Source: Gammaproteobacteria bacterium (GTDB lineage: Bacteria; Pseudomonadota; Gammaproteobacteria; Pseudomonadales; Azotimanducaceae). Taken from it: a DNA stretch of 64,000 bases. This document shows, piece after piece, positions 21,940 through 35,992 of this stretch. The stretch covers positions 1 through 64,000 of the forward strand of contig JAPPGK010000101.1 in assembly GCA_028821405.1 (NCBI GenBank). Direction: 5' to 3'. How positions within the stretch are numbered: the first letter of the stretch is position 1; every line of letters begins with the position of its first letter. Below the pieces are notes generated by a model. The model was not told the DNA's origin, searched no databases, and worked only from the letters and a program-made list of their open reading frames with translations. The position numbers and the translations under genes were made by a program.

Positions 21940-21973
21940 GGTCTGGCCGGTACGGGCGACTGCGAGGGGCGCG

Positions 21974-23524
21974 CTAGACGATCCGACTGCCTGTCTTGCC
22001 CCAGTACTCGTCCTTCAACAGCCGCTTGTAGAGCTTGCCGGTGGGCAGGCGCGGCAGTTCGTCGCGGAAGTCGACGCTCTTCGGGGACTTGTAGTGCGCC
22101 AAGTGCTCCCGGGCGTAGGCGATGAGTTCGGCTTCCAGGTCGGCGTCGCCCCTCACGCCGTCCACCGGCTGCACGACGGCTTTCACCTCCTCTCCCATGT
22201 CCGGGTTGGGTACCCCGATGACGGCGACATCCATCACCTTGGGATGCACGATCAGGGCGTCCTCGATCTCCTGGGGATAGATGTTCACACCGCCGGAGAT
22301 GATCATGAACGTGGCCCGGTCGGTGAGGTAGAGATAGCCCTCGTCGTCGACATAGCCGACGTCCCCGAGTTTCGACCAGTTGGGATGCTCGGGATGCTGC
22401 GCCTCCTGGGTCTTGTCGGGATCCTTGAGGTACTCGAAGGGCATCGCCGGCATCTCGAAGTAGATGATGCCCGGTGCCCCGGCGGGTAGTTCCTTGCCGT
22501 CGTCGTCGCAAATGTGGATAACCCCCATCAACGGGCGGCCGACAGTACCGGGATGGGCAAGCCATTCGTCCGGCGTGCAGTGGGTGAAACCGTTCAACTC
22601 GGTGCCGGCATAGTATTCGTAGAGGATCGGCCCCCACCAGTCGAACATCTGACGCTTCACTTCCACCGATATGGGTGCTGCGGCGTGGATGGCGACCTTG
22701 TGGGAGGACAGGTCAAAGCCGCTACGATCCGCTTCGGGCAGCTTCAGCATGCGGGTGAACATCGTTGGTACCCACTGACTGTGCGTGACCTTGTGGTCCT
22801 CGATCGCCTGCAGTGCCTGGACGGGGTCGAAGCGCGTCATCACGACCGCCGTCCCACCCAGCGTCTGTACGGCCTGGCAGAAACCCACCGGGGCGGCATG
22901 GTAGAGCGGGGCGGGGGAAAGGTAGACAGTGTCCTGGTCGACTCCCCACACCATGTTGAGCAGTCCCACCGTCTCGGCGGGTTCGGTGATGGACGTGTCG
23001 GGCAATGGCCGCAGGATGCCCTTGGGTCGACCGGTGGTGCCGGAGCTGTAGAGCATGAATCCCCCGGCCGGCTCCTCGGCGAGGGGCGCCGCCGGGTACG
23101 CCGCGATGGCTTCCTCGAAATCCTCGAAACCGTCGACGGCGCCATCGACCATCAGGTAGGTCTTGCAGTTCGGCGCGTGGACGGGGACGTCCTCCGCGAT
23201 GTCGGCCACGCCCCGGGAGGCGACGAGAACCGAGGACTCGGAGTTGTCCACGATGTAGCCCGCTTCCTCGGCCGTCAGATAGCGGTTCACCGTCGTGAGG
23301 TAGAGACCGGAGCGCAGCGCTGCCCACACCACGTCGAAGTAGGCGAGGTGGTTCTCCATGAAGATGCTGATGTGGTCGCCACGCCGCAGCCCCTTGTCCC
23401 ACAAGAGCTGGGCGAGCCGGTTCGAGCGGTCGTTCAACTCGCCGAACGTGCGCACCGCACCCGTACCCGTGTCGATTGCGGCGGCCTTGTCCGGGAACAC
23501 CGTCGCCCAATGTCCTGGATACAT
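21974..23524 (-). CDS. AMP-dependent acyl-CoA synthetase
   Basis: MLYSSGTTGRPKGILRPL, YEYYAGTELNGFTH, LGDVGYVDDEGYLYLTDRATFMIISGGVNIYPQEIE, PTGKLYKR. Confidence 0.92.
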   Translation of the reverse strand: MYPGHWATVFPDKAAAIDTGTGAVRTFGELNDRSNRLAQLLWDKGLRRGDHISIFMENHLAYFDVVWAALRSGLYLTTVNRYLTAEEAGYIVDNSESSVLVASRGVADIAEDVPVHAPNCKTYLMVDGAVDGFEDFEEAIAAYPAAPLAEEPAGGFMLYSSGTTGRPKGILRPLPDTSITEPAETVGLLNMVWGVDQDTVYLSPAPLYHAAPVGFCQAVQTLGGTAVVMTRFDPVQALQAIEDHKVTHSQWVPTMFTRMLKLPEADRSGFDLSSHKVAIHAAAPISVEVKRQMFDWWGPILYEYYAGTELNGFTHCTPDEWLAHPGTVGRPLMGVIHICDDDGKELPAGAPGIIYFEMPAMPFEYLKDPDKTQEAQHPEHPNWSKLGDVGYVDDEGYLYLTDRATFMIISGGVNIYPQEIEDALIVHPKVMDVAVIGVPNPDMGEEVKAVVQPVDGVRGDADLEAELIAYAREHLAHYKSPKSVDFRDELPRLPTGKLYKRLLKDEYWGKTGSRIV

Positions 23525-23752
23525 CGTCCTCCCTCGTTGGTGGCTGTGTGTCGTGACGCAGGCTAGCAGCGGGGCACCGCCCGCGGCAATTGCGACGCGG
23601 ACGCCCCATAGCCGGCCCGGCCACACCGACCTCCCACCGAACAAACAGCCACGGTCCCAGGCTCCCTTTGGCGTTTGTTCCATGCTAGGGCTTGCCGTGC
23701 CCCAAGGAATTCCGACAAACTCGTGCGACAAGGGGTTCACGCGGGGATACCG

Positions 23753-24202
23753 ATGAAAACGGTCAACGACGTGATGCAGCACAAGCTGCGTGGCGGCGCC
23801 AGCGCGGAGGTGTTCTCCATCGCGCCCATCGCCAGTGTCTACGAGGCAATCGAGATGATGTCCGACTGCCACGTCGGTGCGTTGCCGGTGATGATCGACG
23901 ACAAGCTGGTCGGCATCGTTTCCGAGCGGGACTACGCCCGCAAGGTCATCTTGAAGGACAAGTCGTCCAAGCAGACCCGGGTCTCCGAGATCATGACCCG
24001 GGAGGTCGTCACCGTCACAGCCCGGGACCGGGTGTCGGATTGCGTGGACCTGATGACTAACCACCACATCCGCCACCTGGTAATCGTGGAGGAGGGCGTC
24101 GTGACGGGCATGCTGTCGTTGCGCGACCTGTTCAACGAGATCATCGACGAACAGAGCGAGACGATCGGCCAGTTGGAGGGCTACATCCGCGGCGGCCAGT
24201 AG
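23753..24202 (+). CDS. CBS-domain protein
   Basis: Two CBS motifs: MSDCHVGALPVMIDDKLVGIVSERDYARKV and MTNHHIRHLVIVEEGVVTGMLSLRDLF. Confidence 0.9.
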   Translation: MKTVNDVMQHKLRGGASAEVFSIAPIASVYEAIEMMSDCHVGALPVMIDDKLVGIVSERDYARKVILKDKSSKQTRVSEIMTREVVTVTARDRVSDCVDLMTNHHIRHLVIVEEGVVTGMLSLRDLFNEIIDEQSETIGQLEGYIRGGQ

Positions 24203-24223
24203 GGGACACCCTTGCGGTGTCCC
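24203..24223. terminator. Perfect 8-bp-stem hairpin after the CBS gene
   Basis: GGGACACC-CTTGC-GGTGTCCC immediately after the stop codon. Confidence 0.5.
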
Positions 24224-24267
24224 GCGCCCGCGTACGGGCCTAGGACACGGCAGACCGCAACGCCGGC

Positions 24268-24288
24268 GGGCGACGACAAGCGTCGCCC
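24268..24288. repeat. REP-like hairpin with GTAG head (read on the minus strand)
   Basis: GGGCGACG-ACAAG-CGTCGCCC followed by CTAC; perfect 8-bp stem. Confidence 0.5.
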
Positions 24289-24289
24289 C

Positions 24290-26113
24290 CTACGGGTCGT
24301 GTGTGTTCTGTGGCAGATCCCGCCAGACCCATTTCCCCTTAGCTTCGGTCAGCGCGTTGAAAGCGTCGTCGGTGGTCTGGAATACCCGCCCGGTAAGCCA
24401 GTCGTCCACGGCGGCGTGTTCGAGCTGGTCGCGAACGGGGCCCTTGATTTCGCTGAAGTGCAATGCGACGTTGCGACGGGCCAGGCGGTGAGTTAAGCGC
24501 TTGAGCATCTCGAGCCCGGTGGTGTCGATGAAGTTGACCGCGCTCATGATGATCAACAGGTGCTCGACAGCTGCTGCCTCGGAATCCCCCTCCTCGTCGC
24601 TTGGCGCTTGTTCGGGGTTGTCCACCAACTCCGCGAGCCGGCTTTCCGACGTGTCGGCATTGGCGAAGTAGAGACTCTCGTCCACGCGCGCCGCCACGAG
24701 GTGATCCCAGGTGCGCACGGGATAACGCTTGACGTTGCGGAAGTGCGGCGTCTCCCCGAGTCGGCCCACCACGGCGATGTGGGGACGGGCCGAACCGCGC
24801 ATGAACAGCACGATGGAGATTGCCACCCCGATCACCAGCCCGGCTTCCACGCCGACGAGGAGAACGCCGGCGAACGTCGCGAAGTGGGTCAGGACATCCG
24901 GCCGGTAGAAGCGCCAGTCCCGGGCAAGGGAACGGAAGTCGGCGAGCTCGAACACCGCCACCATGACGATGGCGGCGAGCACGGCGTGCGGCAGGTTTTC
25001 GAATAGCGGCGTGAGCCACAGGAGTGTCAACACGATTATCCCCGCGCACACGAACGCGCTCACGGGTGTGCGTGCACCCGACGCGTAGTTGATGCTGGAG
25101 CGGGTGAAGCTTCCGGCCACCGGATAGGCACCGGAAAACGCCGCGCCGACATTGGCCGCACCGAGGGCGAGGAGTTCCTGGTGGCTGTCGATCCGGCGTC
25201 GTTGGCGCGACGCAAGGGTCTTGCCGATGGAGTAGCTCTCCACGAACGCGACCAGCGCGATCAGGAGCGCATTGGGTAGGAGGTCCCACCACAGGCGGGC
25301 ATCCAGCACCGGCAAGGTGAGTTCGGGCATGCCAGCGGGCACGGCGCCCACCACACCGACATCGAGGCCGAATGTTGCGACCACGACGGTGCCGAGGATC
25401 GCCGCCAACACCGGACCGGCACGGGTCAGCGCATGACCGAGCTGCCCATCCCCGCCGTTCCGCGCGGGCTTTCGCGGGAGTAGCGCGGCACCCCAACGAC
25501 GAACTGCGCTCATCAGCAGCAGACCGCCGACGCCGAGACCCAGCGCCGTGGGATTGATCTCGACGATTGATCGGGCGAGGTCGGTCACCCGGGCGAGTGC
25601 ACCGTCGTCCAGCGCCGACGTGGTCGCGATACCCGTTAGCGGCGCCAGTTGGCTGACGATGATCAGGATGGCCGCGCCGTTCACGAACCCGGAGATCACC
25701 GGATGACTCAGCAGGTTTACGATGCCGCCCACCTGCAGCAGCCGCAGCAGCACGAGGATCACGCCGACCTGCAGGCTCAATACCGTGGTGATGCCGAGGT
25801 AGGCGTCGGAGTACGCCGGTGCGTGCTCTCCGACCGTGGATGCGACCATCAGGGCCGCGATGGCCACCGGGCCGACGATCAACTGCCGGGACGAACTCAG
25901 GACGGCGTGGATCAGCATGGGGGCTAGGCAGGCATAAAGCCCGGCTTCGGCGGGCAATCCCGCGAGCAGGGCGTAGGCGACGGCCTGGGGAACCGTGAGC
26001 ATGCCCACCGCCACGCCCGCAACGACATCGTGGGGCAGGTCCTCGCGACGGTAGCTCCGCGCCACGTCGATGATGGGCAGATAACTCGACAGGTTGCTGA
26101 TGCCGTTCGCCAT
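24290..26113 (-). CDS. SulP family inorganic anion transporter with STAS domain
   Basis: GVAVGMLTVPQAVAYALLAGLPAEAGLYA, NGAAILIIVSQL, C-terminal STAS VNFIDTTGLEML. Confidence 0.92.
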   Translation of the reverse strand: MANGISNLSSYLPIIDVARSYRREDLPHDVVAGVAVGMLTVPQAVAYALLAGLPAEAGLYACLAPMLIHAVLSSSRQLIVGPVAIAALMVASTVGEHAPAYSDAYLGITTVLSLQVGVILVLLRLLQVGGIVNLLSHPVISGFVNGAAILIIVSQLAPLTGIATTSALDDGALARVTDLARSIVEINPTALGLGVGGLLLMSAVRRWGAALLPRKPARNGGDGQLGHALTRAGPVLAAILGTVVVATFGLDVGVVGAVPAGMPELTLPVLDARLWWDLLPNALLIALVAFVESYSIGKTLASRQRRRIDSHQELLALGAANVGAAFSGAYPVAGSFTRSSINYASGARTPVSAFVCAGIIVLTLLWLTPLFENLPHAVLAAIVMVAVFELADFRSLARDWRFYRPDVLTHFATFAGVLLVGVEAGLVIGVAISIVLFMRGSARPHIAVVGRLGETPHFRNVKRYPVRTWDHLVAARVDESLYFANADTSESRLAELVDNPEQAPSDEEGDSEAAAVEHLLIIMSAVNFIDTTGLEMLKRLTHRLARRNVALHFSEIKGPVRDQLEHAAVDDWLTGRVFQTTDDAFNALTEAKGKWVWRDLPQNTHDP

Positions 26114-26136
26114 GGTTGTCGTTTCTTATCCTGTTC

Positions 26137-26309
26137 GGTGGGTGTCCCTTGCCCAGCACTCCTTGCCCGGTCCCTTGCCCGGTCCCCTTGCCCGGTACCC
26201 GGTGGGTGTCCCTTGTCCACTTGCTTGCCTAGCCCGCCCTTGCCTAGCAACCTGATGGATGTCCCTTGCCCAGGACGCAGGACGTGGTGGGTGTCCCTTG
26301 CCCAGGACG
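26137..26309. repeat. Degenerate tandem/interspersed repeat array upstream of sulP
   Basis: GGTGGGTGTCCCTTGCCCAG-type units at 26137, 26201, 26253 and 26286, with shorter CCTTGCCCGG units at 26161-26195. Confidence 0.75.
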
Positions 26310-26409
26310 TCGTCGCCATTGTAGCCTCGCGGGCATGGGGCGGCTTGGCGGGACGGAACTGTCCCCGGGCAAGGAGGCACATTTGCGTGGCACTCGAACG
26401 CCCGTTCCG

Positions 26410-27114
26410 ATGGAGGAAGCTGTGCCCAAGGGAATTGCCGCCGTGCTGGTCCTGTCTGCGTTGACTGCCGCCGCCGCCGAATACCCCGACCCCGAACGCT
26501 TCCGAGGCGCCATCGACGCCTTCCTCGCGGCCGACGCCCAGACGCCGCCGCCCAAGGGCGCGATCATTGCCACCGGCAGTTCCAGCATGCGCGGCTGGCA
26601 CGGCCGCATTGCCGAGGACTTGGCACCGCTCACCGTGATCCCCCGCGGCTTCGGCGGCAGCAACATGAACGACGTGCGCCACTTCCTGGATGAACTGGTG
26701 CTGCGCCACGCGCCCCGTGGCGTGCTGCTCTACGAAGGCGACAACGACACTGCGGCGGGAGCGACGCCTGCCGAGATTTTGGCGCACTTCGACGCCATCA
26801 CCGAGGGCATCCACGAGGTGTTGCCCGAAACACGCATCTACATCCTGGCGGTGAAGCCGAGCATCAGCCGCTGGCACCTGTGGGAGTCCATGTCGGCCAC
26901 CAACGCGATGCTAGCCGACCGGGCCGATGCCGATGCGCGGCTGGTGTTCATCGACATCGCCACCCCGATGTTGGGCGCTGACGGCGAACCCCGGCCCGAG
27001 CTCTTCGTTGCCGACAACCTGCACATGAACGGTGCGGGCTACGACATCTGGCGCGGCGCGGTGCGACCCGTGCTCGTGGCTGCCGAGAGGGCTCTCGAAG
27101 TCGGGGATCGCTGA
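26410..27114 (+). CDS. SGNH/GDSL-type hydrolase, exported
   Basis: Signal peptide; IIATGSSSMRGWHG; GFGGSNMNDV; LLYEGDNDTAAG; ADNLHMNGAGYDIWRGAVRP (D..H). Confidence 0.8.
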   Translation: MEEAVPKGIAAVLVLSALTAAAAEYPDPERFRGAIDAFLAADAQTPPPKGAIIATGSSSMRGWHGRIAEDLAPLTVIPRGFGGSNMNDVRHFLDELVLRHAPRGVLLYEGDNDTAAGATPAEILAHFDAITEGIHEVLPETRIYILAVKPSISRWHLWESMSATNAMLADRADADARLVFIDIATPMLGADGEPRPELFVADNLHMNGAGYDIWRGAVRPVLVAAERALEVGDR

Positions 27115-27164
27115 GTGTTGGTCGGGGTGGACGGAGCCAACGCCATAGGAGGGCTTGCGCGCTC

Positions 27165-27369
27165 CTGAATTCGATCGGCACATCGGGCCGGACGGTCTTC
27201 GCGGCGTCGTCCGGGATGTTCGTCGATTGGCTGGACGGCGACTGGGGCACCTTCTTCGTGATCACCACGCTGATGGTGATCCCGTCGCTGCTCTGCCTAT
27301 GGGCCATTCGCGCCAAGCTCGGTGACATGCTCGCCGGTGCCAGCGTTCGCCTGTTCGGCAAGCAAGTAG
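27165..27369 (+). pseudogene. C-terminal remnant of an AmpG-like MFS transporter
   Basis: LNSIGTSGRTVFAASSGMFVDWLDGDWGTFFVITTLMVIPSLLCLWAIRAKLGDML resembles the last TM region of AmpG-family permeases; no upstream portion present. Confidence 0.5.
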
Positions 27370-27424
27370 GCACAGGCAGATCACTGCGCCATTTGCTTTG
27401 GGTCCATTGCTTGCGCGACCATGA

Positions 27425-30272
<2,848 letters not shown>

Positions 30273-30326
30273 GCTGCGTGATGTTCGCGCAGCGTTGGAC
30301 CCGCGGGTTGCCCTCGAGCCGAAGGC

Positions 30327-31904
<1,578 letters not shown>

Positions 31905-31955
31905 CGTTGTGCGGCGTTCATCGGATGGCCCCTGAACACCACATGGGGAACCCGG

Positions 31956-32318
31956 TCAGTGGGTGGGGCCCGCGCCGGGAAGCGGGAACCGGGCGGGTTC
32001 CACCTCGGCACCGAAGAACACGACCCGGGTCAGCCAGGTGTAGTCGGATTCCATGGCCATCAGTCCGACCAGGAGGACGATCACCCCGGGCGGCAGCAGG
32101 AGCGCGTAGATGAGTGCCAAGCGCTCCCACTTGAGATGCATGAAGACGGCGACGATGTACCCGGCCTTCAAGAACATGAAGGCGAGGATGAGCGCCCAGC
32201 GCAGGTAGCCCGCATCCATGTAGTCGGTGAAGTAGGAGCCTGCGCTGACCACGAACAACAGCCCCCAGATCCAGAAATACAGGGAAAGCGGATGCTGCTG
32301 GCCGACCTCCGATGCCAC
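31956..32318 (-). CDS. Cytochrome c oxidase subunit IV family protein
   Basis: Small three-TM protein with AFMFLKAGYIVAVFMHLKWERLALIYALLLPP, at the end of a cox operon. Confidence 0.8.
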   Translation of the reverse strand: MASEVGQQHPLSLYFWIWGLLFVVSAGSYFTDYMDAGYLRWALILAFMFLKAGYIVAVFMHLKWERLALIYALLLPPGVIVLLVGLMAMESDYTWLTRVVFFGAEVEPARFPLPGAGPTH

Positions 32319-32333
32319 GGGACTTACCTCAAC

Positions 32334-33005
32334 TTACCAAAGATAGAAGAACGCGAAGATGAACACCCAGACGAGATCGACGAAGTGCCAGTAGAGCCCG
32401 GTGATCTCGACGATTTCGAAGTTGGTGTTGTCGTAGTAGCCCCGCCAGACGCGGTACGACACGATCAGAAGGTAGATCACCCCGCCGGTCACGTGCAGGC
32501 CGTGGAAGCCCGTGATCATGAAGAAGCAGGACCCGAACTGGGGCGCGCCCCAGGGGTTCCCCCAGGGCCTCACGCCTTCCTCGATCAGCTTGGTCCACTC
32601 GAAAGCCTGCATGCCGACGAACACCGCGCCGAAGAACGCGGTCGCAAGCATGAAGAAAATGGCCTTCTTCTTGTCCCGCCGGTAGCCGTAGTTCACTGCC
32701 AGGGCCATGGTGCCGCTCGACGTGATGAGGTCGAAGGTCATGATGGCGATGAGCAGGAGCGGCACGGCCTGGCCGAACATCGTCAGCGAGAACACCTCGC
32801 TGGCGTTGGGCCAGGCTTCCGCCGTGGTCGCCCGCACGGTCATGTAGCTCGTCAAGAAGATCGAGAAGATGAACGTGTCCGAGAGCAGGAAGATCCACAT
32901 CATCGCCTTCCCCCAGGGCACGCCCTTGAAGGTGGTGACGTCCGAAGACCAGTCCTTGGCGACCGACGCTAGGCCAGTGGATTCCGCCGCCGCTGCTTCC
33001 GCCAT
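32334..33005 (-). CDS. ctaE: Cytochrome c oxidase subunit III
   Basis: TFIFSIFLTSYMTVR, GFHGLHVTGGVIYLLIV, YWHFVDLVWVFIFAFFYLW. Confidence 0.93.
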   Translation of the reverse strand: MAEAAAAESTGLASVAKDWSSDVTTFKGVPWGKAMMWIFLLSDTFIFSIFLTSYMTVRATTAEAWPNASEVFSLTMFGQAVPLLLIAIMTFDLITSSGTMALAVNYGYRRDKKKAIFFMLATAFFGAVFVGMQAFEWTKLIEEGVRPWGNPWGAPQFGSCFFMITGFHGLHVTGGVIYLLIVSYRVWRGYYDNTNFEIVEITGLYWHFVDLVWVFIFAFFYLW

Positions 33006-33043
33006 TGCGGTTCCTTAACTCCTCATGGGTTGGGTGTCGTGCC

Positions 33044-34780
33044 TTAAGCTTCCGCCTTGCGAGGCACGTCCTGGGGGATGAAGTCCTTCTCTTCACCGGG
33101 CACGCTGTAGTCGTAGGCCCAGCGATGCACCGACGGCAGCCGCTCGCCCCAGTTGCCGTGCACCGGTGGTGTCTGCGGGGTGCGCCACTCCAGGCTGTTC
33201 GCCTCCCACGGGTTGTCGCCGGCCTCCCTGCCGTGCCGGTAGCTGACCACCAGGTTGTAGATGAACAGGAACTGGGCGACACCGACGATGTACGCCGTGA
33301 TCGTGATGCTCACGTTCAGCACTTCCATGCTCGGGGTCAGGATCGACGACTCGCCGACGTTGTACTCGTAGTAGCGTCTCGGTATCGCCAGGAAGTGCAT
33401 CGGGAAGTAGATGGCGTAGGTGCCGAGGAACGTGATCCAGAAGTGGATGCGGCCAATGGTGTCGTTCAGCATCCGCCCGGTGATCTTCGGGTACCAGTGG
33501 TAGATGCCGCCGAAGATGACGAGGATCGGCGCGACCCCCATCACCATGTGGAAGTGGGCGACCACGAAGTAGGTATCGGACAGCGGCACGTCGACGATCA
33601 CGTTGCCGAGGAAGAGTCCAGTCAGCCCGCCGACCACGAACGTCAGCACGAAGGCGATGGCGAACAGCATCGGCACCGTGAAGCGGATGTTGGCCCGCCA
33701 CAGGGTGAGCGTCCAGTTGTAGACCTTGATGGCCGTGGGAACCGCGATGATGAGCGTCGTGGTGGCGAAGAAGAACCCGAAGTAGGGGTGCATCCCGGCG
33801 ACATACATGTGATGGGCCCAGACGATGAACGAAAGGCCGCCGATGGCCACGATAGCCCAGACCATCAGCCGGTAGCCGAAGATGTTCTTGCGCGCGTGCA
33901 CCGAGATCAGGTCGGAGACCACGCCGAACGCCGGCAGCGCCACGATGTAGACCTCCGGGTGGCCGAAGAACCAGAACAGGTGCTGGAACAGGAGCGGGCT
34001 GCCGCCGGCGTACTCCTCGCCGGCCTCGAAGGCCGAGTTGATGGCCGGCATGAAGAAGCTGGTGCCGAGGACGTTGTCGAGCGTCATCATGATGGCGCTC
34101 ACGAACAGTGCCGGGAAGGCGAGCAGGCCGAGCACCGTGGCCATCCCGATGCCCCAGATGGATAGCGGCATGCGCATCAGCGTCATGCCCCGGGTGCGCG
34201 CCTGCAGGATCGTGGTGATGTAGTTGAGGCCGCCCATGGTGAAGGCCACGATGAACACCGCAAGCGATGCCAGCATGGTGAGGATGCCCCAATCCGCGCC
34301 CGGCGTACCGGTGAGGATCGCCTGCGGGGGGTACAGCGTCCAACCGGCCCCCGTGGGTCCTTCCATCCCCGGAACGTACCCCAGCATCAGGATGAGGACG
34401 CTGGCGAGGTAGACGTGGTAGCTGATCATGTTGACGAACGGAAACACCATGTCCCGGGCGCCCAGCATCAGCGGTACCAGGTAGTTCCCGAAGCTTCCGA
34501 GCAGGAACGCGGTCAGCAGGTAGATCACCATGATCATGCCGTGCATGGTCACCGACTGGTAGTAGATCTCCGGGGTGATCCAGTCGACGGCCCCGGGGAA
34601 ACCGATCTGCGTGCGCATGATCCAGGACAGGACGAGCGCCACGAGACCCACGGCGATCGCCGTGATGCCGTACTGGACCGCGATCACCTTGTGGTCCTGG
34701 CTGAACCAGTACTTGGTGATCCAGGAATGCGGATCGTGAAGCGGAATGGCTTCCTGATAGGGTATTTCTGCCTGTGCCAT
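33044..34780 (-). CDS. ctaD: Cytochrome c oxidase subunit I
   Basis: FQHLFWFFGHPEVYIVALPAFG, WAHHMYVAGMHP, DTYFVVAHFHMVMGV. Confidence 0.96.
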   Translation of the reverse strand: MAQAEIPYQEAIPLHDPHSWITKYWFSQDHKVIAVQYGITAIAVGLVALVLSWIMRTQIGFPGAVDWITPEIYYQSVTMHGMIMVIYLLTAFLLGSFGNYLVPLMLGARDMVFPFVNMISYHVYLASVLILMLGYVPGMEGPTGAGWTLYPPQAILTGTPGADWGILTMLASLAVFIVAFTMGGLNYITTILQARTRGMTLMRMPLSIWGIGMATVLGLLAFPALFVSAIMMTLDNVLGTSFFMPAINSAFEAGEEYAGGSPLLFQHLFWFFGHPEVYIVALPAFGVVSDLISVHARKNIFGYRLMVWAIVAIGGLSFIVWAHHMYVAGMHPYFGFFFATTTLIIAVPTAIKVYNWTLTLWRANIRFTVPMLFAIAFVLTFVVGGLTGLFLGNVIVDVPLSDTYFVVAHFHMVMGVAPILVIFGGIYHWYPKITGRMLNDTIGRIHFWITFLGTYAIYFPMHFLAIPRRYYEYNVGESSILTPSMEVLNVSITITAYIVGVAQFLFIYNLVVSYRHGREAGDNPWEANSLEWRTPQTPPVHGNWGERLPSVHRWAYDYSVPGEEKDFIPQDVPRKAEA

Positions 34781-34846
34781 CGGTCTTCCCCTACGGTCCG
34801 GGCCTTAAGACGTTAGTTTACGCGAATGTCTGACGGGCGAGGTCGA

Positions 34847-35992
34847 TCACGGGGTGGTGGTCTCCGCCGGAGACGCCCCCTCGACTTCCTCTTTCATGAG
34901 CGCGACCAAGGCCGCGATCTCGTCGTCGGTAACGGTGTCTTCGTCGTAGGCGATCATCACCGGCGAAAAGCCTTCGACGACCTTGACACCGGGTTCCCGG
35001 ATCGACTCGGCCACGTAGGCTTCGTCCACCGTGGCGGTCGTGCCATCGGTCATGGTTCGCGTCGAACCCCATAGATTCAGCCAGGTGGGTCCGATCACGC
35101 CCGATCCGTCGAGCGAGTGGCAGGCGCTGCAACCCTCGTCCTCCCAAAGCTCGCGCCCCCGCCGCGCTTCGGCACTATAGGCCTTGGGCGTGATGCCCGC
35201 CTGCACCTGCGCCCAGGTGGGCTGCGAAGCGAGCCAGGCCTGGAAGTCGTCTTCGGCGTCCACCTTCACCCGGCCGCGCATGGTGTAGTGGCCCTGGCCG
35301 CAGAGTTCGGCGCAGACGATCTCGTAGGGTTCTTCCTGGATGCGCGTGGGCGTGAACCAGAAGTAGGTCACCATCCCGGGTACGGCGTCCATCTTGGCGC
35401 GGAACTCCGGCACCCAGAAATCGTGCAGGACATCGTTGGAACGCAGCAGGACCTTGTAGGGTTGATCGACGGGCAGATGCAGCGTGGTGCCGTCGACGAG
35501 GACGTCGTCATCGCCGTTGGGATCGGCCTTGTTCATGCCGAACGGGTTGTCCGAGCGGATGTTCTCGACGTGGACGGTGCCGAACCTGCCGTCCTCGCCG
35601 GGGAAGCGGAAAGCCCAGCCCCACTGCTTGGACAGCACCTCGACCTCCTGCGCGTCGTCAGGCGGGTTCACGAAGTCGTTCCAGACGATGAGCCCCGGTG
35701 CCAGCATGGCGACGACCCCAATGGTGGTGACGATGGTCAGCCACCACTCCAGTTTCGGGTTTTCGGGCTCGTAGTCGGCCCGGGCGTCCTCGCGATAGCG
35801 AAACTTCCAGGTGGTGTACACCATGAACACGCCGATCAGGGCGAAGACGACGCCGCAGATCCAGAAGGTGAGGATCACCGTGTTGTCGATGTGGCCCCAG
35901 TTGGAGGCGATCTCCGTGAACTTCCACGGGCTGAAGAACGACAGCAGCACCGACACGATGACGATGATGAGAAGAACGATCGCTACAGCCAT
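34847..35992 (-). CDS. ctaC: Cytochrome c oxidase subunit II with C-terminal c-type heme domain
   Basis: CuA motif CAELCGQGHYTM and heme motif CSACHSLDGSG. Confidence 0.93.
   Translation of the reverse strand: MAVAIVLLIIVIVSVLLSFFSPWKFTEIASNWGHIDNTVILTFWICGVVFALIGVFMVYTTWKFRYREDARADYEPENPKLEWWLTIVTTIGVVAMLAPGLIVWNDFVNPPDDAQEVEVLSKQWGWAFRFPGEDGRFGTVHVENIRSDNPFGMNKADPNGDDDVLVDGTTLHLPVDQPYKVLLRSNDVLHDFWVPEFRAKMDAVPGMVTYFWFTPTRIQEEPYEIVCAELCGQGHYTMRGRVKVDAEDDFQAWLASQPTWAQVQAGITPKAYSAEARRGRELWEDEGCSACHSLDGSGVIGPTWLNLWGSTRTMTDGTTATVDEAYVAESIREPGVKVVEGFSPVMIAYDEDTVTDDEIAALVALMKEEVEGASPAETTTP

Noticed and set aside
26137-26309. Repeat array upstream of sulP as a CRISPR array
   Set aside because: Units vary in length and sequence, spacing is irregular, and no cas genes are present.
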